Origin: Chrysopilus asiliformis
Taxonomy: Eukaryota > Arthropoda > Insecta > Diptera > Rhagionidae
NCBI GenBank assembly: GCA_964034945.1
Contig: OZ035960.1
Location: 33,100,368-33,164,367, forward strand
DNA: 64,000 nucleotides
Direction: 5' to 3'
The position numbers and the translations under genes are program-made. Position 1 is the first letter of the stretch; the number at the start of each line of letters is the position of its first letter. Below are positions 31,399 to 46,300 of this stretch, piece by piece. Below the pieces are notes generated by a model that saw only the letters and a program-made list of their open reading frames with translations, did not search any database and was not told the origin of the DNA.

Positions 31399-34300
31399 AT
31401 GCTCAGTTCTGAGGCAAGTAAAGCAAAGTTCCGTGGACGGGCGCGAGTGACCACGTTGAACGTGTGGCAGACGTTAGATCTTCTTGCTGGGAATGATTTA
31501 CGGAAAAGAGTTGAAGGATTCGAGGACATTCACAGCTGGTTAAAGGGTGCCAATAAACGTGGAAGTTACACCGATGAAATGCTACTTGGCGAGAATTCTA
31601 TTGATGAGACCACCGGCTATGGAGGAAGTGAAACATATTTTGGGACATCGTCAACAGCGAAAAGCAATGAGACCGCCTCGAAGACAATATGCGATCAAAC
31701 TAAGGGTCAAAAGAAGGCTAAAAAGAAAGTTAAAGCTATCCCAAAGAAGAAGAAGAAGCCAAATAAGGATAAACTACCAAAAGACTATGGGATTATCGTT
31801 GATTGCAGGTATTTTAAATTGTGTTCTATGTTAAACATTTTATAAATTCCGTAACTGTGATGAAAAGATCAAAAAATCTGGAACATCAACCAAAAAGTCG
31901 GGCACAATTTTTTGAAACTTTTATACGAAGCAGTTTTTGACAAGTACTTAGCAAATATTTTATGCAACGAAAATCACCATTATTGGTATTCAGATTTGCT
32001 ATTAAAATAGCTGTTATTGTCATAAAATAATGTTATTAGTGAAAGTTTTGTAAACAACAACAAAATACACGGCAAACATGTTCTACAACCTTACCACAAT
32101 TTATTATGGTTGTAACCGCTTGGTGTAAAATATTAAATTTTGGTAAATATTTGAAATAAGCAAAAATATTCCTAGTGAGCTTAGCAATTCGCTCATATTT
32201 GGCAGTTTTAGTTAATTGTTTATTAATACCAAAAGTGTTGAAAACTGTGTTTAAGTGATTAGAATCTGTAGCGCTTACGGCCAATTTATTCACTAGGAGT
32301 TAAATCGCCTTAACTCCCTTAACTCACCTTTTACATGGAAAATAACACTAGCTAACTCCCTTAACTCACTAACTCGGCTTAACTCCTAGTGAATAAATTA
32401 GGGGTTAGTGTTTTAAATGATCTTTTGATTAGTGAAAATATTTAGAGTGGTTTCCAAAAAGATAAATCGGATAAAGTGAAAAAAATGTGAGTGAAAATAT
32501 GTGTCTTTTCGGTTTTACTAAAGCCGCGACAAAGTGCGTTCACAGTTTGGAGCAAAACTTTGACAAATAATACGACGGTAACAGCAATTTTAATAGCAAA
32601 TGTGAATACCCCTATAAAATTTATTTTAACACGTTCGTGACATCGTGTACCACCAGTGGTACACGTACAGTTTTTTAAAACCGCGCGAGTAAATAGTGCG
32701 GTAGTTTTTTTGTGGAAGTAATATAAAAACACGCACCGTGTACGACCGATGGCGCACAACCGCCAGAAAACAAATCGCTAGTGTACCACCCGTGGTACAC
32801 GATGTCCAAATGTAAAAAAAGTTGAAAAAGCAAATGTCACGAACGTGTTAGATACAACTTGTCTCTCTGACGAGTTTTTTGTTTTAAATTTTTGAGCAAG
32901 TATATAAGAAAATTTAACGAAATAAATGAGAGTAATGGAAAAAATAGACATTTTTTATATGAAAAATCTTGGCAATTTTTGTCCAGTTTTTTGCTTATAC
33001 TAAAAACCTGATTTTTGAAAATAATAAAAACTATCTGAGACCTTTATATGGTGCATTAGTATTCTCTAAACACCTCTAAAAATGTAATAATAATCACTCC
33101 ATTTGAGCATATCAAACACACAAACACCCTGTTAAAAAAAACTTCTTCCAACAAATTGTTCAATCTTTATGAAAATTGTTTGGGAAATTCCCTGTGGCGC
33201 GTTTGACTCAGTCTGTATTAGGATACCTCATAATAACGGTATAAATATCTTACCTCGAAAGGCCCTTTAATCTACGTTTATCGTTTTTCTAACTGACTCA
33301 TAGCTTTCAAAAAATTTGGAGTGGAACTTTTTTGTCTGGGGCACTCTACCCTATAACAAAGTTGCCCCCCCCCCTCTTCCTCCTCCCCTCCACTCATACA
33401 AGTGTGAAATTTTTTCGCGATTTTCTTGAAAACGGCTAATTTATTTTCGAAAAATTTGTTTGAAAGAAAGTGTTTAGAATACGATTCTACAAACCTCTTT
33501 CATACATGAATACCACTCCTCACCCCTCCCACACAAATGGGAAAGATCTCTGCAATTATCTCTGAAACTGTTCATTTTTTCTACGAGAGGTTAACAGCTT
33601 TTGAATGCAAAAAACCACGTTAACATGGATTAAAGTTTACTGGTACCCGTAGATCTTTCAATTTTCATTTCATCCATTCATACGCTCGGCACACGCATCC
33701 ACAATGAACGACTGGGCATGTGTTCATGCGTATATATGTATGTAACATAATCAACGTTTATCGTATCAACGTTATAATCAACGTTCAACGTTTATAACCG
33801 ACTTATAGCTTTTAAAAAATTTGAGGTGGAACTTTTTCGCTTGGGGCCACCGTACCCTATAACAAAGTTCTTTGATTTAAAATTCAAATAAAAGCTTTAT
33901 AGGATATGGATTTGTATGACTAAAGCTTCTTTCATCCCGATATTAGAACCCTAAAACTCGTTTTTATGGTTTACTAGAATTTCAAATAATGCAATATAAC
34001 GGTATTTCGATAATCCGACTAATTGAATGGCAAAATTAGGCAAGATAGCGAAAACCCTTGAATGTTCTTTGTAGTGAGTTAGCAGTAACCACGCCTCCGC
34101 CCACGTATATGCCCATTAATTTGTATCAAAACCTTTTGTAACCAAAAGTTAAGGTCGATTAGTTTTGAAGTACAACATTTCGGAGCTAAATGCTTCTTAT
34201 TATTGTTAGAAATGAATTAATATTGTGAATTAAATGTACTCTCAGCAATACATACTTTGTAAGGTTTATATTATATTACTTAAAGTTAAATCGGGTAACA

Positions 34301-37300
34301 CCTCTTGCTGTGTTTTTCCGGTACTGATCGGTTGGTTCTTTATTGTACTCTACCCAGAATAAATCATTTTGTATATCCACAAGTTCGGTCGTTTATTTTC
34401 CGCAAAAATCCGTGTCATCCATAGATAGGGCTGCCATCATATCTCTTTTAAAGAGAACCTTATCTCTTTTTTTAACCCCATTCTTTTTCCTCTTTCTTTT
34501 TCCTTGCCAGTTCTCTTTAGTTCTCTTTAGTTCTCTTTTTTCAGAAAACTCTTGGTTCATACTATGCGTAAAAAACCAAACAGATTTTTCCACGAAAATT
34601 CCATTATGAATTAAAATGATCACGTTCTACTCTACAATTTTCTGTGTGTGGTGCGAAACTGTACATTATAATTGTAACGTAAAGCTATTTATTGTATGCG
34701 CCAGCAAGAACAGTTTCTTCTCCCACGATCAGCTGCTGTAAAAATCAAAACAAATCAAAATTTTGCGGTTAAGGAAATAGCCGGTTTTGACATTTGATAT
34801 TGTAGTTTTGACATTTTCAGTTTTTTTTCGATAGATACGGAAAATAACAGGCACGAAAAATTGCACTAATAATTCTGTGCAGTCATTCTAAGTTCTGTAA
34901 TTTTCACATTCAAAAAAAGTTCTCTTTTAGTTCTCTTTTTTCATTTGGTTAATTTCCTATACAATGTCTCTTTTTTTAAACCAAAGGTTCTCTTTTCACA
35001 AATAGGTTCCATGGCAGCCCTATCCATAGATAAATCCAATAATTATGAGTAATTTGGATTATTTAACTTCTATGTATATCAAAATCTGGTTTGCGAAGTT
35101 TTCCATTCTTGCATACTGCAAACAGACTAGTTACGATTAAGCGCAAATACTCCTAAATCTTTGTAAACCTAAATCGCAAATCAAATTCATTGTGAGGTTG
35201 TAGAAACACTGAATATCTCAATTGGGAATTGTAGAAAGCTGTACGGCGAAGCTTCTTGCCACTAATTTATAGAACAAAACGAAAGTTTGATTCGCATATT
35301 ATACAAAGCTTAAATTCACGTGTTGCCGTTGATATAAGTAATCACACCAAGAACTTTTTTTTTTGAATTTCGAGTTTTTGAAGTTTATTTCATCTGAAAT
35401 TTATAATTGATAGTTTTTGACTTTTTCGATTAGCCTGTTCTCGTAGAGTTTTCGATAATAGGGCGTCGTTTTCTAAGGCGGCACTTTAGGCAATATATTG
35501 AGACAATTGGATGGGTCAAATTCAGGCCTCACAAGGGTAAAACATGAAGATACGCTTCTCTGGCAGCTGTTATGCAAATTTATGTTGGTGGCTTTAAAAA
35601 AATGTTCGACTGCGGCGCAGTTTTTTCCAATATTTTTTGCCTGTAGTGAATTTTTTTTAAATAAAAGTTTTGCCTGTGAAGCAGTTTTAATTAATTAAAT
35701 TATTTATTCCGTATGTATGCATTTAAAAAAATGTGCCTGCGGCGCAATTTTTATTGGATACCTTAGAACTAAAATACTTTCTTACTTTACTCTCCTGTAG
35801 AGAGAAAGTATTGTAAGTTTTGATTTATATGATGGAGACCGACTCGGGAACGGGGGCAGTTAGAAACTTTCTGATCAGTACGAAATCCGTTTCAGGCAAA
35901 ATTATGAGGATGTCCGTGCATCTGTCTGACGGTCTATCCGTTGTTCGTATTGTAAATAACTGGAGAATGCGTTGAGCTAGCGACTTGAAATTTTTTGTTA
36001 AAGAGTTTTACAAAAAATATCTGTTTTCTATTAATTTTTGGAAATGTAACTTTAGCTATATCGGGTACCTCCCATACAGTTTTTTGAAGAAATACAGTTT
36101 ATTAAATATTTTTTGAAACCAAAAAAATGAATATAACCAAATTTTAAGGCTATCAGATTTTCTATGCTTTCTGCTTTAACGATTTTTACGTATTTCTAAC
36201 GGTTCTCAACATATTTCAAAAAATCAAGTTTTTTGAAAAATTCTCATTTTTGATAAAAAATATTATTTCTTTTATCTGTTATTACGTATCTTTAACATTT
36301 CTTAAGTATACCACAACTGATATTTCATCTAAATAATAGCAAACAAGAATTGAAAAAAATCTTTTTTCTCTGATCGGTGCTTTAAAATTTTAAAGCACTC
36401 AAAAATGCATTTTTATTAATTTTTTTGCAAAGAAGAGGGCGCTAAATATAGGTTTGTCCTGAATGTTATTAAAAAATTCAAGTTTTTTCTTTAACATAAT
36501 CCTTGAACATATCAGATAGCAACTAAATATTTATTAAATATTATTTAGAATGTAAAATAATCGCATGAAATCAATCCAAAAAAGAAAAGAAAATAATGAT
36601 GTATTATGAAGTTGTTTTGTTTACAAAAATTTCCAGTTAGGAAATTCAATACCAGGCAACCCTTGACACCTAAATTTGTCTTTTTCACGTGTGGTTTCTG
36701 CTAAACTCTTTCATTGTTTCAAACACGCCGACTGTTGACTGTGGAAATTTATTCCATTTTTGCTTATCACTAGCAATAGTAATTTTATATCTATATTCAT
36801 ATAGTCAATAACTGTATGTACATATGTCTGAAAATAAAAATAACTATATCAGCAGTAAATTTCATGGGTACAACGAATTCCAATAAAGATATTATTTCTA
36901 GCCAGTGTCGTAGAAAAAATGGAACTGATATTTATGATAACAATTTTATTCATAAATATCACTTTAAAAAGAACTAAAGATATTTTTTTACGAAATAAAA
37001 GTTTTATAATTGTACAAAAACCGACAGATGTTTGAAGTTTTTTTTATTCGAGTTTTGAGACATTTTGAAACGATTGTCATCATAATTCCAATTCCAGTTT
37101 GTCTGTCACCAGTAAACTCAAATCGGATTTTATGAAAGTTTGCATATTTAGAGCATAGTCTGGTTTGGAGGACAAAAACGCATACTTTATTCAATACAAG
37201 TTTGTTAGAAAAAAATTGTCAAAATGTTCTATTCTGTTCTTACAAAATTAAGTTATGCTTAAAAATCTTTTGCCAAAAGTCGAATGTTCCCCTGTCTTTT

Positions 37301-40300
37301 TTCTAAAGTCAAAATACCACATAGTTTTTGAAAACTAGAGAAAAAAGTTCTTCTTTATTGTATAACCCAAAAATCAAGCTTTTTTTCAAATTAAAAATTT
37401 TTCAATTCAGCGAAGGAATTTTACGGGATATGTCTTTTAACTAATCCTGCAAAAGATACCTCGAGTTTATCGTATATGGTCACTGAAGCACTTTTCAGAC
37501 CATCACTTATGTCAAAACATATCGTCGCTTGAATATTGTTTTGACGTATCCGCCAAAATCGAATTTTTAGATTTTTTGCGATTTATCGATTTATGAGTTT
37601 TTTGAGGTCTTCTGTGGATTGATGAAATTCGCTTTCAAAAACATGTATTAGTTACTATAAGCTATTTGTCCTTGTTTCCTATATAAAACGAGTTTGCATA
37701 CACATAGGAGAAAAATTTAAATCAATTTGTGAGTATTGTGCTACCGTGTATGCTCGAAAGTGTTTTACGGGCGTAATTACTCTAGTTTCTTACAATATTT
37801 GCTTTATCATTTTTACAAATTTTCTAATAGATTTTCAATTTATTCAGGGTATTCACAGTCCTCTTTTAAATTGCGGGTAAATTTACCGCTCGGTAATTCA
37901 GTCAAATTAACAGATTTTTACCGAGACGGTAACTTGGTTCATGTAAAAATGAATTACCGGATTCGGTAATTGTAGATATGCCTTGAGTCGTGTTTTTCGG
38001 CCCGGGTATTCGGTATCAAGAATCATCCGCGGGTGGCGCTAGTAATTTTTTTAGTTGTCAAATTTTCTCGCTGGTTATCTCATCGGACTGCAATTTTTTT
38101 CAATTTTGATAGCCGTTGCCACAATAGAAATTCAAAAGAATACATCAAGCATGGATTTAAAGGTATGTGACATATTTTACAATCAAATTCGCAGTTCATG
38201 ATTTGGTCACGTATCAAATAAAAGCGCTGTTCTCAAATCTGTCCTGTGGGATGTTCACAGCAGAATATTTTCAGTCTTTTAATATTACCGAAAATACCGA
38301 ATACCGAAAATTAAAAGAGGATTGTGAATACCCTGATTGTGACATTAGAAAAAATCCTAAAGACGGTATAAAATTTGTTTCCTGTTAGAGATGTTGCTCT
38401 AAAGTTTACAATCCATTTGATTTGCGCCTATTTTAGGTACAGAAAATATTTTTTCTAAAAAAGACTAACTTTAGGGGTCAAAAATTTAAAAAAAGTTCAA
38501 ACTGCGAAATATTAATCACGCGTGGTAGTAATTTTGGCTATTACGCTATTTTCAATTTTTATAAAACCGAAAAAATCTTAGAAATAATTGTGGCTGAGAC
38601 CCAAATTTCTACCGTACTAAAAATCTATTACCAAAACTAGTTTACGAGAAAATTTTAAAAAATTCCATTGGCCAAATTTGGCGTAACTTACATTCATACT
38701 TTAAACGCGAATATATAGTAAATTATGTATACGTCAAAACAATATTCAGCCGAAGGAGAACCACGCAAAAACCTGAGGAAATGTAAGCCGTTTTAGATCG
38801 AAAAGTGCTACGAATGATTTTTTGCCCCGTAAAAGATATCTTGAGGTCCTACTTTAACACAGAACTCACAAAGCTCTTTGGAAAAACAAATCTTTTCTTA
38901 TGAAAATAATTTGATAAGAACTAGTACCAGAGTTGTTTCCCAAAAAGTTGCTATAATAAACTAATAATAGTGCCAGATAAATACCAAGAAAAAGGTGGAT
39001 TTATTATGTAGAGGAGGATTTAAAGGTACTTGAGGTAAGAAATTAGAGGAAGCTTGTGAAGACGATAAAGAATTGGAGACCCGTTGTTGCTGCAGCCAAG
39101 CCGGGAGAGAGTTGCAAATGACATAAACCAAATTCGTTTATAAATGTTTGCTTCAAAAATTCTCAAAAAAAAAATGTTTACTCTACAAAGCTTTTATTGA
39201 AAGTGGACACCTCTATAATAGTTGTCTAGGGCAATGACACGTATCCGAAATTCTTGGAAAAACTCACCATTTTTGTAATATCCTGACACACTTTTACCTT
39301 GAGGCTATGTAAACATGGATACTTAAGTATTTAGATAAAAATATCTTTAGAAATAAAATACCAACGATGAACGTCACTGTCTCAGCTCATGTGAAAAGGT
39401 TGGCTGTTGGTGGTCTCATTGTGCTGTATGTGACACATACTTGACACCTGCGAACAAAAAACTAAATATCCTTTGAACTTCTTCACCCTTTTGAACAACT
39501 GAAATCAGTTATAGTCACAATACTATACCGTGTCGATATACCACCAAACGAGAGACTATTTTCAGCATTATTATATTGTAAAATATTGAAAAATATTATA
39601 TTCATAATTGTGTTTTAAAGTGTTTTAAATAGTGCCGAAAAAACCTATCAATCGAACGTGATTTTCATAGGACCATAAATTCAATCGGCAGAAGTTTTAA
39701 TGTCTGCAAGACGATCAAAATATGACGACCATAAAATGGATTGTGTTGCGTGTACAGTAATAATTCCACCAAGGTGAATCGTTTAAAATTCATTAGATTT
39801 CTTTATTATATCTATCAATGAACTATCTATTTTAATCTATTTTAAATCTTATGATAAAATATATATGTGTAGTTTAAGTTTTTTTTCCGCTGTGTCCTCA
39901 TACAAAAATGTATGTGTTTTTTGTTAGGGAAGAATATTAAAATCTTTTTAAACTGCAATTGTATTTTGAAGTAAACATATAGATAATGGTTCAAGGGGAT
40001 CTAACTTTTGCGTAGGAAGAAATATCAAATGGTAATGCAAACTACTTTGCATATAAAATAACTTTCAATTTTCCTCTGGAAAAACATTTTCCTTCCGCAG
40101 ATATGAGCATCCAAAGCTTCCCCCGAAGTATCCTTGCGAATACGCATAAAAACTTTTATGAATTATTGCTTTAATATTATTTCATATCTCTGGTTGCCCA
40201 CTACATTCAGTGATTTTTTCAAAGCTATGATAACGATTTATAGTTTTAATTAATTTGTATTTTGCCGTGAACTTTTGAAGTTTTTAATTATTTATGTAGG

Positions 40301-43300
40301 GATGTCAACTATAAAAACTCGTTTTTTCAATTCATGATGAAGGATGTTTTTCATGATGAAGGATAATGATTTAAAAAAAATGATTTTATTAAAATGTACT
40401 AAAAATAAAAAAAAGGATAGTTACGTTATCCTTACAGGACCCTTTGCTATCCCTATAGACTATTAACGTCGGAATCAGATTCAGTGACCCCAAAAACCCC
40501 GAAAAGTCTGTCACGTTATCCTTATTGGACCTTTGGTTATCCTTACAAGACCTTCCGTTATCCTTACAAGGACAAAGTAGTGAAGATGACGAATCTAATT
40601 TCTATCACTCATCCAAAAGCATGAAAGTAGCAATTCTAAAAAAAAGTAGCCCCGTTTACACTTGAGATTTTTTTAAATTTCTCCGCGAATCTTATTCACA
40701 AATTTTTCCGCGAATTTTATTCCCTTATCGCAGAACAAATTCGCTCAGCAAAAGTGGTCAAACTTTGATTTTACTTCGGTGATTTTGTATGGAAAAATTC
40801 GACTCCGGCATCTTTTAGGAATAAATTTTCGAATTTTGTGTCGTGATGTAAACGCTTATGCATTTTTTAATTTCGTGTCGTAGAATTCATGGAATAAAGT
40901 GGAATATGTAAACGCCGCCTAACGGGCCAATTATTCCATAACATAAAAAAAAATACGAAAATAATCAGGGTATTCACAGTCCTCTTTTAAATTGCGGGTA
41001 AATTTACCGCTCGGTAATTCAGTCAAATTTAACAGATTTTTAGATTTTTGCATGTTTAAACTGCAAAACATGCGAAGGCCAACTACACTTCGGGCCGAAA
41101 TTTTAAATAAGCTTACTGATTTTTTCTTCCAATGTTTCAATGAAATTGAATTAAAAATTTGAAAATATTCAATCGTGAGCCAAGAGAAATCCGGTACTAA
41201 TGAATTGAAAATTCCTTTCGCGAGAAGGAAATATTTTTTTTAAATGTATTGATCAATAAACCCTAGGTTTCAAGATATAATATCACATTGGTCACACCAA
41301 TTGTAAAATATAAAACTAGAAACAAAACTCGGTCTTGGGAAGTGGGCAAAGAAACAGTCAATTAAAATTATTTTAATCGGGTTTTTGAGGTTAATATCCA
41401 AAGAGCTAAAATAATTTTCTCACAAAAAATTGTAATTCTTCTATCGGAAGTTTTACTCAAGCAGTAAAAATCCTACATCTAACTCAGTATTTAAAGCCTA
41501 ATCTACATGTACGCATACACATGAGAACAAATCAAGTATTCATATCAAGTAATAAAAAGTAATAGGAGAAAAACTTAACTGAATGAGAAACTGCTGTATT
41601 TTTACCATTCTAAGAAGTTATCATAATTTCAACACGAGCAAACAACAGTCCTTTGAAGTAATGTGTCCTTTTCATGAGCACAGAAACTAAACTTTGTCGA
41701 ACAAACATAACCAAAAAAAAAAAAACACCGGAAAAAAACTTTCTACGGAAAAACCGCCGATGAAAAACACATATGTATGTACCAACCTGGTTAAATATGA
41801 ATATGTAGAAAATATTGTGACATGAATTGAGGCAAATGAAATATACACGAAAGCCTAACGATTTCGAATAGAAGCACACAAATTTTCGGGGGTCTCATAT
41901 TTTTGTCGTTATTTGTGGATCATAGGTAAACAACCAGGGAATAAAATACTGCACTATTTCTTGCATGTCGTCTCATATGTTTCTCCTCGAGGCGCTACCA
42001 TTCCCCTACTCCCATTTCATCCTTGTTCATCAAATACTATGTTGTTGTAAAGTATTTATACGACATGTTATCCGTATTCCACAAAGAAACGATTCAGCAA
42101 AATCGGTTGTGCTTTGAGGGTTACACAGAGATTTTTTCATTGTTTGCCGCCCCACCCACAAAACTCATATGGCAACTATCAATGTGCACCTCAATGTGTT
42201 CATGTTACGATTGATCCTTTATCCTTTATTTATCCCCGCTTTACCGCCCACCCGAAAGTTTGAAAATAAACTTCTGTACGTTTCGGGTAAGTTGGATATA
42301 TTTATTTGGCATGGGCTCCAGTTTATAGATTTATATCGTGCCCGAATCAAGTTACCTCCTTTTTTTGATTTTCAAGGAAGATACAAAAAGGAAAACATTT
42401 AATTTCGGACACAAGTAAAATATCATTCGTTTTTTCCAATTCGATTTCATAACATAAATTTACATTCGCAAAGATTGTGTTCGATAACAAACACGTTAAA
42501 TTGGAATTTTCTCTTTCAATTTTATTATTAGACATTTAAACGCTTTTAGTGTCGCAATTCAACCAATTACTTTATCACTTACAAAGGTAAAAATATTGAC
42601 AATAAATGTTATATAAATTTTTTCAAAATATGAATTTCCCGATCAATAGGAAAACTTTACTGAAATTTTTAAATTTCGAATATATCGTTTCAGTTTCAAT
42701 TTACCGAGGATCAGTGCAAGACTTGAACGTCTGATGGGAACAAATGTCGTTCGTTTAACCGATCGAAAATACATGAACGAGCTGAGACAGAAAATTCAAG
42801 AAGATTATAATATAACGCTGCAAAAACGAATCGAATTAAGAGAGGTAAGATGCATTGACACATGTCAGTCGGGCTGAATGGTAAGTGCGGCCCGCTATTA
42901 TTACAAGTCGTACAAAATTAGTAGTAATTGATAGTTACTGCTTGGCGCTAATGACATCAACTATCTAGACTGCTATCACGGCCGATGATGGGTTGCAACA
43001 AAACCCTACAAGTGTTACAACTCCCCTATCCAAGTAAAACTATAGGTGCGCGCTGCAAGGAGAATAAATTGTTGAAAACCTCATTTGAGGGCGTCCAGTC
43101 CCACTTTGGGATGTAGTGCCATGGAAAAATATCGGATTTGACCGGCGTATGAACTTCCATTCCAATATTTAAAGTTTCGGGAAAAATATGTAAAAAATAC
43201 CTAAAAACCGTTAAAGCTAAAATGTAGAAAGTTCCTTTAAATTTGGTTATATGCATTTTTTTCTCACAAGCGCATAGTTTTCGAGTAAATTGTATGGTGG

Positions 43301-46300
43301 TACCCGTTATAGTTAACGGTACTTTTTCAAAGTATGACAGAAAACTACGATTTTGGTAAAACTTAACCACGAAAAAAAAATTCAAGTCGCTAGCTCAACG
43401 CGTCGAGCTTTTTAAGATATGCACATCGGACAGACTTACAGACAGATGCATACAATATGAATACAATACTTTCCTTCTATAGCTACGCAGAGGATAGTAA
43501 AAAATGCGATGAAAAATCAAAAAATCATATTAGTAAATTTTAAGTAAGAAAACCAAACTCTTCTCAACAGATTTTTTAAAAGAAATTGTTAAGGCAAAAT
43601 GTCTTTAAAATATGATTTGACACAACTTTCCCATATATCAAAATCAGAACTAATTTTTACTGATCCAATTGGATTTTATGACTCAAAGTGGAATTTTTCA
43701 AAAACGCGGTCGACAGGGTTCTATGGGACGCTAACAGCTTTCAAATGTAAAAAAAAGCCGCGTTTGTTACATACACACACACATAAATAGTGTGAATTCA
43801 TCGAATTGAGCCGATCAGTATATGTCTCGGGGACTCGCAGGGTCCCAATACAATTTCGATTATTCGATGTAATTTTAATATCTTAAGAAAGGTAAGAAAC
43901 GATTTTAGAATTTGGTTGGTTGACTACAATGCCCATGCAAAATTATATGTCTATTATAATAACTAAATGATCGCATAATTGCGTATATTTAATTTACTTA
44001 ATATACTGTATTGATTTCAGCGATTTTTTTTGTATTGTTTTGCCAATTTTTTTCTTATTTTAGGAGCAAGAAAAAGAACGCCAAAAACAATTGCTTTTAA
44101 ACGGAAAATATAAACCAGAAGTTTGTCCACCTGCTTTATTGCCCTTGCACAGTATAGTATTGGTAATTTATTTATTTATTCATTTATTTATTTATTTTGC
44201 TTGATTAGTAAATTCTACAAACCTCTTAAGTTATTGATTTTAGGATTTGGTTCTTAAAGATAAACTTTGGATTTGGCAAATAAACAAAAAAAAACCACCG
44301 TTTATGATTGACCAAGCAGCATGGCAAAACTTACCCTGCGTATGAAATAGACGGCAAAATATCTGTCTGTTCCAAAAGTTTCTTTCGGAAACTGGATAGA
44401 ATTTTGTTTTAGTTTTTTGCTGCGAGGAATATGCGTGGTCTACAAGCATAAACTTTGATTGAGAGAGGAAAAATGTTGACTCTCCCAAATAGACGAAAAA
44501 CAACTGGAGTGATATTCCGTAACTGGTTTCAAGAGTTTGTTCCAAGTTAGATGACAGAGAGAAATCGAGATAGCAATTACCAATTTTCCTTCTAACTCGA
44601 AACAAGCGCTTGAATCAAGTTACGGAATTACACTCCAGTTCTTTCTAGTGTAGGATATACTTATTTGAAATGATATTTTTACATGTGAAATATTGAATAC
44701 CGCTGGCAGAATTTTAATCCTTAAGGCCTGTGTCCACATGGAAGTTTATTTGCAGAAGTCTCTTCTAGCAGAGACTTCTGGAAGTTTTTCCCGTGGAAAC
44801 ACTAACTGCAAGTGAACTTCCAGAAGTTGTGACACCAGAAATCTCTTCTGGAAGCGACTTCTGCAAATAAACTTCCATGTGGACACAGGCCTTTAGATGT
44901 CCAATCTTATAATTTCGGCTGGCAATCTAAAAAATCGTGTTTTTAAACTAAATAAGAAATCTCATATTTAATTCCATACTTTTTACATATATTTCAAACC
45001 AATTTATTAATTTTTATTAAGGAATAGCGGAATAATCGAAATCAACGGCAGCACCGTTGCTAGTAAAGGAATTTGTAATCAAAACATTTCCTTACACTCA
45101 TGTCTTTGTGTATGAGGTTACCCTAAACAACCTAAACAACAGAAAACTTGCAAACCTATCGTTTTTTGGCTTCAATTCAGTCTCCAATTAGAAGCCAAAG
45201 AATTTTCAACAGAAAGGAAAAATTGAGTAAATTTTTCATAATCGGATAAAAGAAGTCCCTTTTTTCATATATGGTTTATCTGTAAATTATAGCTTTAATT
45301 GTTTATTATTTTAATAGTAATTTCAAAAGTGTTATTAAGTTTTTATTGGTAAAAATATAAGGGTGAACTTCACAAAAAACTTTTACGCCCATTATAAATT
45401 ATATCGGGTCTTTCAACAAGGACATAACAATTTTGTATTTAAATAAAACACAGAATAATTGAGAAATGGGGTTGAAATTTATTCCAGGTGTAGTGGACAT
45501 GTTACATTTAAGTATGAAATTCGATGTCGTTCATATGGTCACCGCGAGCACGTTTGCTGATTGATTCTTTGGAGCCAATTTTCCACCACTCTTCCACACA
45601 TATCGGCCGGAACGTTGGCAATTTCGCGTTCGATATTGTTGCTGAGCTCCTCTAACGTTGTTGGCTTGTTTGCATAAACCATCGACTTAACATAACCCTA
45701 TAAAAAGAAATCCAACGGCGTTAAATCGCACGAGCGAGGTGGCCATTCGACCGAACCATTTCTTGAGATTACACGATTGCGACCACCGACTCAGAATTTC
45801 GGTAGTAAGTTTTAATAATTTCCAAACGTTGCTCGTTCGTGAACTTCACCATGATAAAAATGTAAACATTGACTGACGTTTTAGCATTGCCAGATCATAA
45901 AAAAAAGTTTTAGGGTGCGTTTTTATTAAAATACAAAATTGTTATGTCCTTGTTGAAAGACCCTTACGATGACTAATAGTAATTAAATAATCTATATACA
46001 GCCTTGGCCAAAAGTATTGAGCACCCTGTAAATTTTACTAATATACAAAATCTAATGCTCCAAATCAATCGTATTGTTTATTAAAGTTTTGTCGGCATCT
46101 AAAAAATAAAATTTAAACAATAGTCAAGTGGCTGGTTAGTAACAAAACATCTAGAACCTTAAAAATTTGCTTTTGTGGTGTTTTTTGATATCCGATTAGT
46201 TCGCTTTCTCAGCTCGCTGTGAAGACATACAGTTGTGTAGTGCCTTGAAGTGATTTTTTTTCAATAAATTAAATATTTTAATGTAAATATGGCGAAAAAA

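Noticed and set aside
32442..32759. Minus ORF with CTCTTGGTRCHE as a zinc-binding protein
   Set aside because: It runs across a MITE; the Cys cluster comes from the MITE's inner palindrome.
38167..38388. ORF with HDLVTYQIKALFSNLSCGMF, conserved at 47952-48188
   Set aside because: Conserved because both lie in copies of the CAGGGTATTCACA element; the frame ends in the inverted repeat, and no synonymous-biased change is visible.
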